Shown: positions 1 to 5,894 of the stretch, piece after piece
Position numbering within the stretch: the stretch's first letter is position 1
Layout of the letters: each line of letters opens with the position of its first letter
From: Helicobacteraceae bacterium
GTDB lineage: Bacteria > Campylobacterota > Campylobacteria > Campylobacterales > SZUA-545
Direction: 5' to 3'
DNA length: 6,192 nucleotides
Assembly: GCA_031276985.1 (NCBI GenBank)
Contig: JAISMA010000076.1
Coordinates: 1-6,192, forward strand
Position numbers and translations under genes: made by a program
Notes under the pieces: generated by a model
Database searches by the model: none
What the model saw: only the letters and a program-made list of their open reading frames with translations
Told to the model about the DNA's origin: nothing

Positions 1-591
1 GTCGTCGTCGTTCGTAAAAGCGCGGTTAAGCGCCTTCGTTTAAGCGTCAATCGCGACGGCATAGCGGTGTTGTCCGCGCCGAAAAACGCGCCGCAAAAAA
101 CGATCGACGAAACGCTTGAAAAACATAAAGCGTGGATCGCCAAACATACGGCGCGGCGTTTGGAATCGATCAAAAAAGCCAAAGCGATCTATGCGGATCG
201 CGTCGGTTTGATCCCATTTTTGGGCGAGTGGATCGCGTCGCCAAGCGATCCAAACGGCTTTTACGTTAAAGAGGCGCGCGCGTTTTTCGCCAAAGAGTGC
301 GGTCGTTTAGCCGCCGCGATCGGCGTCGAGTTTAAGAAAATCAGAATCGCCGATCAAAAAACTCGTTACGGCAGTTGCTCGGCTAAAGGAACGCTTAGTT
401 TTAGTATGCGAATTGTGAAAGCGCCGCTTTTCGTAGCCAAATATATCGCCGCGCACGAAATCGCGCACCTAAAACACATGAACCATAAAAGCGCGTTTTG
501 GCGTTGCGTCGCCTCGCTCGCGCCCGATTACGAAGAGGCGGAAAAATGGCTCGCGGCAAACGGCGATTTTCTTAGGTTTGATCCGTGCTGA
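1..591 (+). CDS. YgjP/DUF45-family zinc metallopeptidase, 5' end outside window
   Basis: Predicted zinc-dependent metallopeptidase of the YgjP-like (DUF45, WUBG-related) family; the physiological substrate of this family is not well established. The motif HEIAHLKHMNH (454-486) fits HExxHx5H, giving two zinc-binding histidines, the catalytic glutamate and a third histidine. Just before it lies the family signature RYGSCSAKG...LSF, followed by the usual AP segment (about 364-426). The C-terminus (SAFWRCVASLAPDYEEAEKWL) is also typical. A GTG at 67 could serve as a start, but the frame is open to base 1 and the upstream residues (RKSAVKRLRLSV) match the normal family N-terminus, so the true start lies outside the window. 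196 codons are visible, and only a few tens of residues should be missing. The end overlaps the next gene by 7 bases, suggesting one transcript. No signal peptide is visible in the part shown. Family assignment is confident; function is not. Confidence 0.88.
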   Translation, partial: VVVVRKSAVKRLRLSVNRDGIAVLSAPKNAPQKTIDETLEKHKAWIAKHTARRLESIKKAKAIYADRVGLIPFLGEWIASPSDPNGFYVKEARAFFAKECGRLAAAIGVEFKKIRIADQKTRYGSCSAKGTLSFSMRIVKAPLFVAKYIAAHEIAHLKHMNHKSAFWRCVASLAPDYEEAEKWLAANGDFLRFDPC

Positions 592-941
592 TTATTCATC
601 TGTTAGCCGCGTTTACGCTTGGAGGTTTTATATTGAGCGACCGCCTGATTTTGCGCCGAACTTTTGATCAAACCGCGCTGAAACCGCTTTATCAAAAGGC
701 GATCATGCCTACGGCGATCGCGGCAATTGTTTTGATCGCAAGCGGCGCGGCGCTGATTCAAAACGCGCCGATCTACTATCTAAAAGCCGCGCTTGGCTTG
801 AGTACGATCGCGCTGTTTTTTTTGTGTCCGCTTTTTAGTCGCGGGTTTGGAAAAAAGGCGCGTTTTGTTTATCGGCTGATCACGGTCGTTTTGTTGAGCG
901 CCACGATCGCGCTGGGCGCTTCAATTTATAATTTTTCGTAA
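585..941 (+). CDS. small four-helix integral membrane protein, unknown function
   Basis: A 118-residue, strongly hydrophobic protein that I cannot assign to a named family. Four membrane segments can be read: about residues 1-18, 40-58, 64-82 and 96-114. Short basic connecting loops (DRLILRR near 19-25, SRGFGKKAR near 85-93) suggest inner-membrane insertion with those loops in the cytoplasm. The general look recalls small CopD-, SirB2- or DUF2269-like membrane proteins, but no diagnostic metal ligands or motifs are present, so I leave it unnamed. The start is GTG at 585, which overlaps the end of the metallopeptidase gene; a weak TTAGG ribosome-binding sequence lies about 8 bases upstream. 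The overlap argues for translational coupling with the upstream gene. Composition matches the neighbours, with three CGATCG palindromes inside. Confidence 0.8.
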   Translation: MLIIHLLAAFTLGGFILSDRLILRRTFDQTALKPLYQKAIMPTAIAAIVLIASGAALIQNAPIYYLKAALGLSTIALFFLCPLFSRGFGKKARFVYRLITVVLLSATIALGASIYNFS

Positions 942-953
942 GCGTCAAAGCGA

Positions 954-959
954 TATAAT
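954..959 (+). promoter_or_regulatory. -10 box of a probable sigma70 promoter for the DAHP synthase gene
   Basis: A perfect TATAAT lies in the 52-bp gap, 34 bases before the ATG. The DNA just upstream (about 925-937) is AT-rich with short T runs, as is common in Campylobacterota promoters, which usually have a well-conserved -10 and a poorly defined -35. No convincing TTGACA is present. It would give the DAHP synthase its own transcript, with a short leader of about 25-30 bases. Confidence 0.6.
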
Positions 960-981
960 TCGCGTTTTTATTAACGTTAGC

Positions 982-986
982 GAGGA
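982..986 (+). promoter_or_regulatory. ribosome-binding site fixing the DAHP synthase start
   Basis: GAGGA sits 7 bases before ATG 994. Two other in-frame candidates lie nearby (the ATG at residue 5 and a later GTG), but only the first ATG has this spacing, and it gives the full-length ferredoxin-like regulatory domain. Confidence 0.65.
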
Positions 987-993
987 TTATTAA

Positions 994-2034
994 ATGATTA
1001 TTGTGATGAAAAAAGGCGTTAGCTCCGAGCAAATCGAAGAGGTCGTCAAGCACATCAAAATATGGGGCGCGGAGGCGCACGTCGATCGCGGCGAAGTACA
1101 AACGGTTGTCGGCGTAATCGGCGATAAAGCCGAAATTCTACGAAAGCCATGGACAAGTTTCGAGGGCGTGGAAAAAACGCTGGAAGTTAGCGATCCGTTC
1201 AAGAAAGCAAGCCGCAAATTTCACCCAAGCGACACCGTAATAGAGGTCGGCGGCGCGAAAATCGGCGGCGGCGCTACGTGCGTAATCGCCGGCCCGTGTT
1301 CGGTCGATACCGAAGAATACGTGGTCGCTACTGCAAAAGCCGTCAAAGCGGCGGGAGCGCGGGCGTTGCGAGGCGGCGCGTTCAAACCGCGTACAAGCCC
1401 GTACACCTTTCAAGGCAGCGGCGAGGACGGGCTGAAAATTTTGCAAACCGCAAAACAGGAAACGGGACTGCCGATCGTAACGGAAGTTATGAGCGTCGAT
1501 CAAATTGACGTGGTATATAAATACGCCGATATGATTCAGATTGGCGCGCGAAACGCCCAAAACTTCAATCTGCTTAAAGCGGTCGGCAAAATGAACAAGC
1601 CCGTTATCTTGAAAAACGGCATTGCCACGACCGCCAAAGAGCATTTGATGAGCGCGGAATACGTGATGAGCGAAGGGTTAAAAGAGGTTATTTTGTGTTT
1701 GCGCGGCACGCGAAGCTATGAAACCGCTTTCAGAAATTCGCTCGACGTGGCGCTGATTCCATATTTGCAAGAGCTTTCGCACCTGCCCGTAATCGTCGAC
1801 AGCTCGCACTCTACGGGCGTTAGATCGTATGTGAGCGCGGTGGCTTACGCGGGCATGGCGGCGGGCGCGGACGGATTGATATTGGAAGTGCATCCAAACC
1901 CTTGCGAGGCTTTAAGCGACGGCGAACAGGCTTTGTTGCCTAGCGACTTTGATTTTCTAATGAAAAAACTCGGCGATCTGAAAGCATGGTCGCAAAAAGA
2001 GTGGAAAAAAACGGCTAATCAAAACGCCAAATAA
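994..2034 (+). CDS. aroF: 3-deoxy-7-phosphoheptulonate (DAHP) synthase, type I-beta, with N-terminal regulatory domain
   Basis: Condenses phosphoenolpyruvate and erythrose-4-phosphate to DAHP, the first committed step of the shikimate pathway to aromatic amino acids; cytosolic and metal-dependent. Residues 1 to about 66 form the ferredoxin-like domain that carries aromatic feedback inhibition in Thermotoga-type enzymes. The catalytic TIM barrel follows (about 80-335). Visible signatures are IAGPCSV (98-104), KPRTSPY (131-137), the GARNAQN segment (184-190), KNG with K207, and DSSHSTG (269-275). The metal ligands C102, H272, E298 and D309 fall at the same positions that I recall for the Thermotoga maritima enzyme. 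No chorismate mutase domain is attached. Length (346) is normal for the type I-beta subfamily (about 340). The gene appears to have its own promoter and ends at a terminator-like inverted repeat. The symbol aroF is used loosely for this class; regulation by tyrosine or phenylalanine is inferred from the domain only. Confidence 0.95.
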   Translation: MIIVMKKGVSSEQIEEVVKHIKIWGAEAHVDRGEVQTVVGVIGDKAEILRKPWTSFEGVEKTLEVSDPFKKASRKFHPSDTVIEVGGAKIGGGATCVIAGPCSVDTEEYVVATAKAVKAAGARALRGGAFKPRTSPYTFQGSGEDGLKILQTAKQETGLPIVTEVMSVDQIDVVYKYADMIQIGARNAQNFNLLKAVGKMNKPVILKNGIATTAKEHLMSAEYVMSEGLKEVILCLRGTRSYETAFRNSLDVALIPYLQELSHLPVIVDSSHSTGVRSYVSAVAYAGMAAGADGLILEVHPNPCEALSDGEQALLPSDFDFLMKKLGDLKAWSQKEWKKTANQNAK

Positions 2035-2092
2035 CTTTGAAAGCGATCGCTTGGCTTCGCGCCGCGCAACGCGATCGCCGTTTGGCGTTTTT
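2021..2092. terminator. probable bidirectional terminator between convergent genes
   Basis: AAAACGCCAAA (2021-2031) and TTTGGCGTTTT (2081-2091) form a perfect 11-bp inverted repeat around the gap between the DAHP synthase stop codon and the stop of the opposing gene. Nested inside are two GCGATCGC copies (2043-2050 and 2071-2078), each self-palindromic and able to pair with the other. A short alternative hairpin, CGCC-GTTT-GGCG (2076-2087), is followed directly by TTTTT on the + strand. On the - strand the arm ends in TTTT. The layout suits termination in both directions. The left arm includes the last codons and the stop of the DAHP synthase gene. Confidence 0.6.
2041..2052. repeat. 12-bp perfect palindrome containing GCGATCGC
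   Basis: AAGCGATCGCTT equals its own reverse complement. Its core is the octamer GCGATCGC, which recurs at 714-721, 2071-2078 and 4007-4014 in this window and is identical to the cyanobacterial HIP1 palindrome. Its function here is unknown; it lies inside the terminator region. Confidence 0.7.
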
Positions 2093-2096
2093 GCGA

Positions 2097-3497
2097 TTAT
2101 TTTTTGCCTTTTATTTTCAAAGTAGCCAGATCGTAGAATAATCCGTCGGTAATTTTTTTGCCGAACAATTTAGCGTGAAGCTCTCTGACAACTTCTGTCG
2201 TAATAACTGATGTGTCTCCATGCGCCAATTTATTCCTAATATCTTGAATCCTTCTAAGTTTTCTTTTATAACTATCGCCTTTGTCCGCATATCTAGCGAT
2301 AATATCTATAGCGTCGCATAAGTTATTAGGATTTTCGTATGGGCAAACATTTTTTGCGCGCTCCATGACTATGCGTTCAAAACTAACGCACCAGCCATAC
2401 ATGGTTAATAACATATATTCATGTTGTATCTCGTAGAAATAATACGATTCTGAAATTTGATTTAATATTCCGCGAGGCAATCTTTTTTCAAACGCAATAT
2501 CAAATTTTTCAATCAAAGCCATAATTTTAGCCGCTTTTTCAAGATCTTTCTTGCTCTCTTTTCCTTCTTGTAACTTTTCTACCGCTGATTCTAGTCGCGT
2601 CTGAAGCGATTCGTTATCGGATTTTGAACGCGCTATTTCAGCTTCTAGTTTGGCGATCTTTTCTGTTAAAAGATTTCGCTCTTCGCTGCTGGAGAGGCTA
2701 TATCCCTTTACTTCGTCAAGCTCTTTTTGAGTTTGCGCTAATCTGTTTTCTTTTTCGGATAACGCTTTATTACCCGCTTCTAGTTCATCTTTTATTTTGT
2801 TGATTGCTTTTTTATCGTTTTCCAGCTCCGACTCTAGCGTTTTTAGTCTTTCTATCGCCATTTCTTTTGTTTGAATTAGTTCGTCCGCGTAACGCTTCAT
2901 TGGTTTCGCAATAACGCTAAACAAGAACCAAAATATAAATAGCGGAATATAAAAAGTTGTGCTTCGCAGATAGTTATTGCGCCCAAGTAATTCATCAAAC
3001 CATTTTGTGAGGCTAAATTCAGAATTATCAAGAAAGCAATCGGGCAGCATTGAAAAGGTAAGCGATCTTGTAATACCTACCCATAATTTCGGCTTAATAT
3101 AGTATCCATAAGTAAAATTATGATCGTTTGATTCTATTGATATTTCGCTTCGCTTATAAGCGTTAGCTCTACTTGTATAGTCATATTTATAAACAATATT
3201 ACTATTTTTCATATCGATAACAGTTAAAGAAACTTCCGCTTTTTTCAGATTATAATTTGCGAGTTTGCCATTTTTGAATCCTCGTTCTATAAATTCATTG
3301 TGCATTGTATAAATTTGCGCTCTTTTGCCCCTGTCGTAGCCGCCGTAATACGCTTCATAATCTATAAGAACCCACACGCCAAACGCAAACGCGGTCGCAA
3401 GTATAAACGAGACAAAACGGCTATGATTTAACGCCTTAGCTAACCAAACGTATTGCCGTTTTGATGTTGCCAAGGGCGTAACGCTTTCTCTTGCCAT
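2097..3497 (-). CDS. membrane-anchored coiled-coil protein with C-terminal HEPN-like domain
   Basis: Unrecognised 466-residue protein with a readable architecture. TM1 spans about 27-46. A roughly 130-residue, mixed-composition segment (47-180) is probably extracytoplasmic. TM2 spans about 181-198. A long charged heptad-rich coiled coil covers about 200-325, and a helical C-terminal domain about 326-446 contains DIRNKLAHG. R421-N422 and H426 give the RNxxxH (Rx4H) motif of HEPN domains, which in many families is the RNase active site. TM-sensor-TM-coiled coil-output resembles a bacterial signal transducer with a HEPN domain where a kinase or methyl-accepting domain would be. Whether it cleaves RNA is inference; some HEPN proteins only bind. 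The ATG start has AAGGA (3505-3509) 7 bases upstream. The gene is visibly AT-richer than its neighbours (35% GC in 3121-3180 against 63% in 4261-4320) and lacks CGATCG, suggesting horizontal acquisition. No toxin-antitoxin partner is seen beside it. Confidence 0.85.
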   Translation of the reverse strand: MARESVTPLATSKRQYVWLAKALNHSRFVSFILATAFAFGVWVLIDYEAYYGGYDRGKRAQIYTMHNEFIERGFKNGKLANYNLKKAEVSLTVIDMKNSNIVYKYDYTSRANAYKRSEISIESNDHNFTYGYYIKPKLWVGITRSLTFSMLPDCFLDNSEFSLTKWFDELLGRNNYLRSTTFYIPLFIFWFLFSVIAKPMKRYADELIQTKEMAIERLKTLESELENDKKAINKIKDELEAGNKALSEKENRLAQTQKELDEVKGYSLSSSEERNLLTEKIAKLEAEIARSKSDNESLQTRLESAVEKLQEGKESKKDLEKAAKIMALIEKFDIAFEKRLPRGILNQISESYYFYEIQHEYMLLTMYGWCVSFERIVMERAKNVCPYENPNNLCDAIDIIARYADKGDSYKRKLRRIQDIRNKLAHGDTSVITTEVVRELHAKLFGKKITDGLFYDLATLKIKGKK

Positions 3498-3504
3498 AAC
3501 TATT

Positions 3505-3509
3505 TCCTT
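3505..3509 (-). promoter_or_regulatory. ribosome-binding site of the HEPN-like gene
   Basis: On the - strand this reads AAGGA, 7 bases before the ATG whose first base is 3497. It supports that start, which places TM1 about 27 residues in. A possible -10 (TATCAT on the - strand, 3522-3527) lies just upstream, so the gene may have its own promoter in the 123-bp gap after the radical SAM gene. Confidence 0.6.
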
Positions 3510-3521
3510 AATTTTTTTGCA

Positions 3522-3527
3522 ATGATA
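3522..3527 (-). promoter_or_regulatory. possible -10 box for the HEPN-like gene
   Basis: The - strand reads TATCAT, 25 bases before the start codon, preceded by AT-rich sequence (AAAATATTAAG, about 3539-3549). No clear -35 is visible. The 123-bp gap between this gene and the radical SAM gene holds nothing else I can support, and no strong hairpin terminator is visible after the radical SAM stop, so read-through from hemE is also possible. Confidence 0.3.
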
Positions 3528-3620
3528 CCGCGCAAAACTTAATATTTTGACTTAATCTTACAACGAACGTTTGCCGTAAAGCAATGCGGGGATTGGCGGT
3601 AGTGGTAAAAGGAGGGCGAG

Positions 3621-4673
3621 TTAAGAAATGGCGTAGAAAGTTTTATTGTTTTGCGTTTTTATGATGATTTCGCCGCTTATAAGAAGCTCGTTTAAGAGCG
3701 CAAGCGCGCGCTCGTCTAAAATCGCTACGGCTTCGGCGGCGCTAAGCGATCGACGCTTTAGCAAATCGATCAACGAAACGCGATCAAACGAATGGCGATC
3801 GGGCACAACACGATCTGATGAGAGACAATCGGAAGTAATGCGATCAGTGGCGACGCGATCGGGTGAAGCGAGAGCGGACGAAGGGTGATCGGGCGCGATA
3901 CGATCTAACGTGTGGCGATCGGGCGAAGCGCAATCTGGCGCGGCGTTTGGGCGTTTGTGCCTTGCGGGAATAATCCGCGCGTTCAAGCCCGTCAGCCGAT
4001 TGGCAAGCGATCGCATTGTCTCGTCCGCGACGGCTTGAACGGCGTAAGCGCTTGGACGCTCGATTGTGCCTATGTCGATCCGATCGGGCTTGATTTTGCC
4101 CAGCGCAATCGCAAGCGCGTCGAAATTCGTCTCCGTATCGTTCGCGCCCTTTACCAACAAAACCTCGACGACAAATTCGCCCGCGTAACGCGCTCTGAAA
4201 CGCGCCATTGCCTCGATAATCGCCTCTATGTCGGCGCGTTTGTCGGGACGATCGACCTTTTTGAACGCCTTCGCCTCCGCCGCGTCCAGCGAGAGCTTCA
4301 CGACGTCGAGTTTCGCAAGCGTTTTAGCCGTCGCCTCGTCGCCAATCGTCGATCCGTTTGAAAGTATCATCAGTTTCGCGCCGCCTTTGATCGCGTTTAA
4401 GCCGTCGATCAGCGCGTCCAGATACGGATATAGCGTGGGTTCGCCGTTTGCCGTGATCGTCAGCTTTTCGGGCGCGCGCGTTTTTAGCGCCGCTTCGACT
4501 TCGCTTACGATCGCTTGCCAATCGGCGGGTTCGTCAAAAAAATTAACCCGTTTTGCCTTTGACAATTCGCAATAAAGACAGTCGTAATTGCAGCGTTTGC
4601 GATCAAGCGAGAGATCGACGCCCAGCGACAAACCAAAGCGCCGACTTGAAACGGGACCAAAAACAAATCTCAT
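3621..4673 (-). CDS. radical SAM protein, COG0731 type, with inserted pentapeptide-repeat linker
   Basis: Radical S-adenosylmethionine enzyme of the family often labelled wyosine-synthetase-like (COG0731) in bacteria; its reaction in bacteria is not established. The N-terminus FGPVSSRRFGLSLGVDL is the family signature. C28, C32 and C35 in CNYDCLYC form the CxxxCxxC motif for the 4Fe-4S cluster. TANGEPTLYP (74-83) is the glycine-rich SAM-binding segment, and LSNGS (104-108) and KLSLDA (126-131) continue the barrel. The radical SAM core runs to about residue 237. A winged-helix-like C-terminal piece (about 300-350, starting SLIDLLKRR) ends the protein. Between them, residues 244-298 are a low-complexity run of eleven pentads of the type xSPDR, encoded by a 15-bp tandem repeat. 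At 350 residues it is longer than the roughly 300 I expect, about the size of this insert. Its ATG overlaps the hemE stop (ATGA), implying coupled translation with hemE. Confidence 0.88.
   Translation of the reverse strand: MRFVFGPVSSRRFGLSLGVDLSLDRKRCNYDCLYCELSKAKRVNFFDEPADWQAIVSEVEAALKTRAPEKLTITANGEPTLYPYLDALIDGLNAIKGGAKLMILSNGSTIGDEATAKTLAKLDVVKLSLDAAEAKAFKKVDRPDKRADIEAIIEAMARFRARYAGEFVVEVLLVKGANDTETNFDALAIALGKIKPDRIDIGTIERPSAYAVQAVADETMRSLANRLTGLNARIIPARHKRPNAAPDCASPDRHTLDRIAPDHPSSALASPDRVATDRITSDCLSSDRVVPDRHSFDRVSLIDLLKRRSLSAAEAVAILDERALALLNELLISGEIIIKTQNNKTFYAIS
3781..3945. repeat. eleven degenerate 15-bp tandem repeats, consensus CGATCGGGCGAAGCG
   Basis: Read on the + strand, units begin at 3781, 3796, 3811, 3826, 3841, 3856, 3871, 3886, 3901, 3916 and 3931. 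The unit at 3916 is the consensus, and 3856 differs from it by one base. Others have drifted, and 3871 is the most degenerate. Eight of the eleven contain GATC at the same place. The period is five codons, so units can be gained or lost without breaking the radical SAM frame; on the coding strand each unit reads roughly A-S-P-D-R. Confidence 0.9.
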
Positions 4674-5692
4674 CGCGCAAAAATTTGACGCGCAAAATCC
4701 ACCAGAAATTTCGCGTTTTCCACCGAAAAATCGGGTTGCATACCGTGTCCTAGATTGAAAATATAGCCGTTTTCGCCGCGCATAATTCGCGCTATTTCCC
4801 GCGCTCCTTCCTCGATTGCCGCTTTGGAGTAGAGCCTTGCGGGATCCATATTGCCCTGAAGCGCGTAGCGATCAAACAAAACGCTTTTTGCGCGGTCAAT
4901 CGGCGTGTTCCAATCTACGCCAAACACGTCAAAATCGCCGTCGATCGCCTCCAGATAACCGCCCGCGCCCTTGCTAAAAAGTATCACGGGGATTTGCGGG
5001 CGCTCCGATTTGATACGAGTGGCGATCTGCTTCATATAATTCCAGCTAAATTCAAAAAACGCGCTTTTTTCCAGCGCGCCGCCCCAGCTATCAAAAATCT
5101 GAACGGCGTTTGCCCCCGCGTCGATTTGGCGCAATAGATAACTCTCGATCACGGCGCTTAATTTTCGCAACAAACTATGCAGCAGATCGGGCGCGCAATA
5201 CGCCATTTTTTTGGCGGTTGCGTAGGTTTTGCTTCCGCCGCCTTCGATCATATACGTCGCCAGCGTCCACGGACTGCCAGCAAAGCCAATGAGCGCCTTA
5301 TTCGCCGCGAGATTTGCGCGAACGATTTTCAGCGCGTCATAAACGTAATCAAGCCGATCGGCGGCGTTTTCGCGCAGGCGATCTACGCCAATGCGATCTC
5401 TAATCGGCTCGCTTAAAACGGGGCCAACGCCCTCCGCAAACTCGACGCGCATGCCCATTTCCAGCGGAACGACGAGAATATCGCTAAAAATAATCGCCGC
5501 GTCGACGCCAAGCGCCTCAATCGGCTGAAGCGTCGCTTCGGCGGCAAGATCGCTTCGGCGGCAAAAATCAATGAAATCCTTCGCTTTGGCGCGGGTTTGG
5601 CGGTATTGGCTCAAATAGCGCCCCGCTTGACGCATTAACCAAATCGGCGCGCTTGGCGTTGGCTTTTTGAAACAGGCGTCTATAAAGATCAA
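4670..5692 (-). CDS. hemE: uroporphyrinogen III decarboxylase
   Basis: Removes the four acetate carboxyl groups of uroporphyrinogen III to give coproporphyrinogen III in haem synthesis; cytosolic and cofactor-free. The N-terminal PIWLMRQAGRYL (16-27) holds the substrate-carboxylate arginines R21 and R25. FSDILVVP (69-76) holds the catalytic aspartate D71. FAGSPWTLATYMIEGGGS (137-154) holds Y147, DSWGG (201-205) holds S202, and NLGHGM (313-318) holds H316. These match the known active-site Asp, Tyr, Ser and His of the family. Length (340) is normal. The start is TTG at 5692-5690: the family N-terminus MIFIDACF begins exactly there and an in-frame TAA lies four codons upstream, so no ATG is available. 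AAGAG (5699-5703, - strand) lies 6 bases before it. The 4-base overlap with the radical SAM gene makes a two-gene unit. Sequence similarity points to Campylobacterota. Confidence 0.96.
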   Translation of the reverse strand: MIFIDACFKKPTPSAPIWLMRQAGRYLSQYRQTRAKAKDFIDFCRRSDLAAEATLQPIEALGVDAAIIFSDILVVPLEMGMRVEFAEGVGPVLSEPIRDRIGVDRLRENAADRLDYVYDALKIVRANLAANKALIGFAGSPWTLATYMIEGGGSKTYATAKKMAYCAPDLLHSLLRKLSAVIESYLLRQIDAGANAVQIFDSWGGALEKSAFFEFSWNYMKQIATRIKSERPQIPVILFSKGAGGYLEAIDGDFDVFGVDWNTPIDRAKSVLFDRYALQGNMDPARLYSKAAIEEGAREIARIMRGENGYIFNLGHGMQPDFSVENAKFLVDFARQIFAR

Positions 5693-5698
5693 TGGCGA

Positions 5699-5703
5699 CT
5701 CTT
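5699..5703 (-). promoter_or_regulatory. ribosome-binding site for the TTG start of hemE
   Basis: The - strand reads AAGAG with a 6-base spacer to the TTG. It is weak but correctly placed. Combined with the in-frame stop just upstream, it makes TTG the only reasonable start. Confidence 0.5.
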
Positions 5704-5723
5704 ATGCGGTAATTTTTGCGAAA

Positions 5724-5732
5724 ATTGTAACA
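5724..5732 (-). promoter_or_regulatory. extended -10 promoter element for hemE-radical SAM operon
   Basis: On the - strand this reads TGTTACAAT, that is TG-N followed by TACAAT, a good extended -10. The first base of the hexamer is 37 bases before the hemE start codon. No recognisable -35 hexamer is seen, which is usual for Campylobacterota. Confidence 0.5.
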
Positions 5733-5791
5733 CAATCGGCGTTTTGCCGTTTTGTATTTGCGAATAATTTGCGTTTGAGCGCTGGACAAGA

Positions 5792-5797
5792 TAAAAT
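5792..5797 (+). promoter_or_regulatory. possible -10 box for the phase-variable exported-protein gene
   Basis: TAAAAT lies 28 bases before ATG 5826, with a TTTGCG at 5768-5773 as a poor -35 candidate (18-base spacer). It is divergent from the hemE promoter in the same gap of about 130 bp. It is weak on sequence alone, but its position suits the Shine-Dalgarno and ATG that follow. Confidence 0.4.
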
Positions 5798-5814
5798 TAC
5801 GTTTCATCTTTAAT

Positions 5815-5820
5815 AAAGGT
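5815..5820 (+). promoter_or_regulatory. ribosome-binding site for ATG 5826
   Basis: AAAGGT lies 5 bases before ATG 5826. It is the only Shine-Dalgarno-like sequence near this gene. None precedes the GTG at 5891, where the upstream bases are the TC tract and GGCTGCGTTGC. This is the main reason to think translation begins before the repeat tract. Confidence 0.6.
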
Positions 5821-5825
5821 TTGCA

Positions 5826-5890
<65 letters not shown>

Positions 5891-5894
<4 letters not shown>

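Noticed and set aside
1..9. GTC triplet repeat
   Set aside because: Only three units, coding for valine in the metallopeptidase frame; too short to be meaningful.
67..69. GTG as start of the metallopeptidase
   Set aside because: The frame stays open to base 1 and the upstream residues (RKSAVKRLRLSV) match the family N-terminus, so the gene begins before the window.
1138..1644. - strand frames inside the DAHP synthase gene
   Set aside because: They overlap a complete, well-conserved enzyme and show no domain or ribosome-binding site.
3781..3945. CRISPR array
   Set aside because: The unit is only 15 bp, directly abutting with no spacers, and lies in frame within a coding gene.
3646..4361. 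+ strand open frames opposite the radical SAM gene (3646-3888 and 3912-4361)
   Set aside because: These are antisense shadows in GC-rich DNA. The - strand frame has the CxxxCxxC motif and full family structure.
5737..5749. Short hairpin CGGC-GTTTT-GCCG followed by TTTT on the + strand
   Set aside because: The stem is only 4 bp and no + strand gene ends just upstream. It lies upstream of the hemE -10 and is probably chance in this composition.
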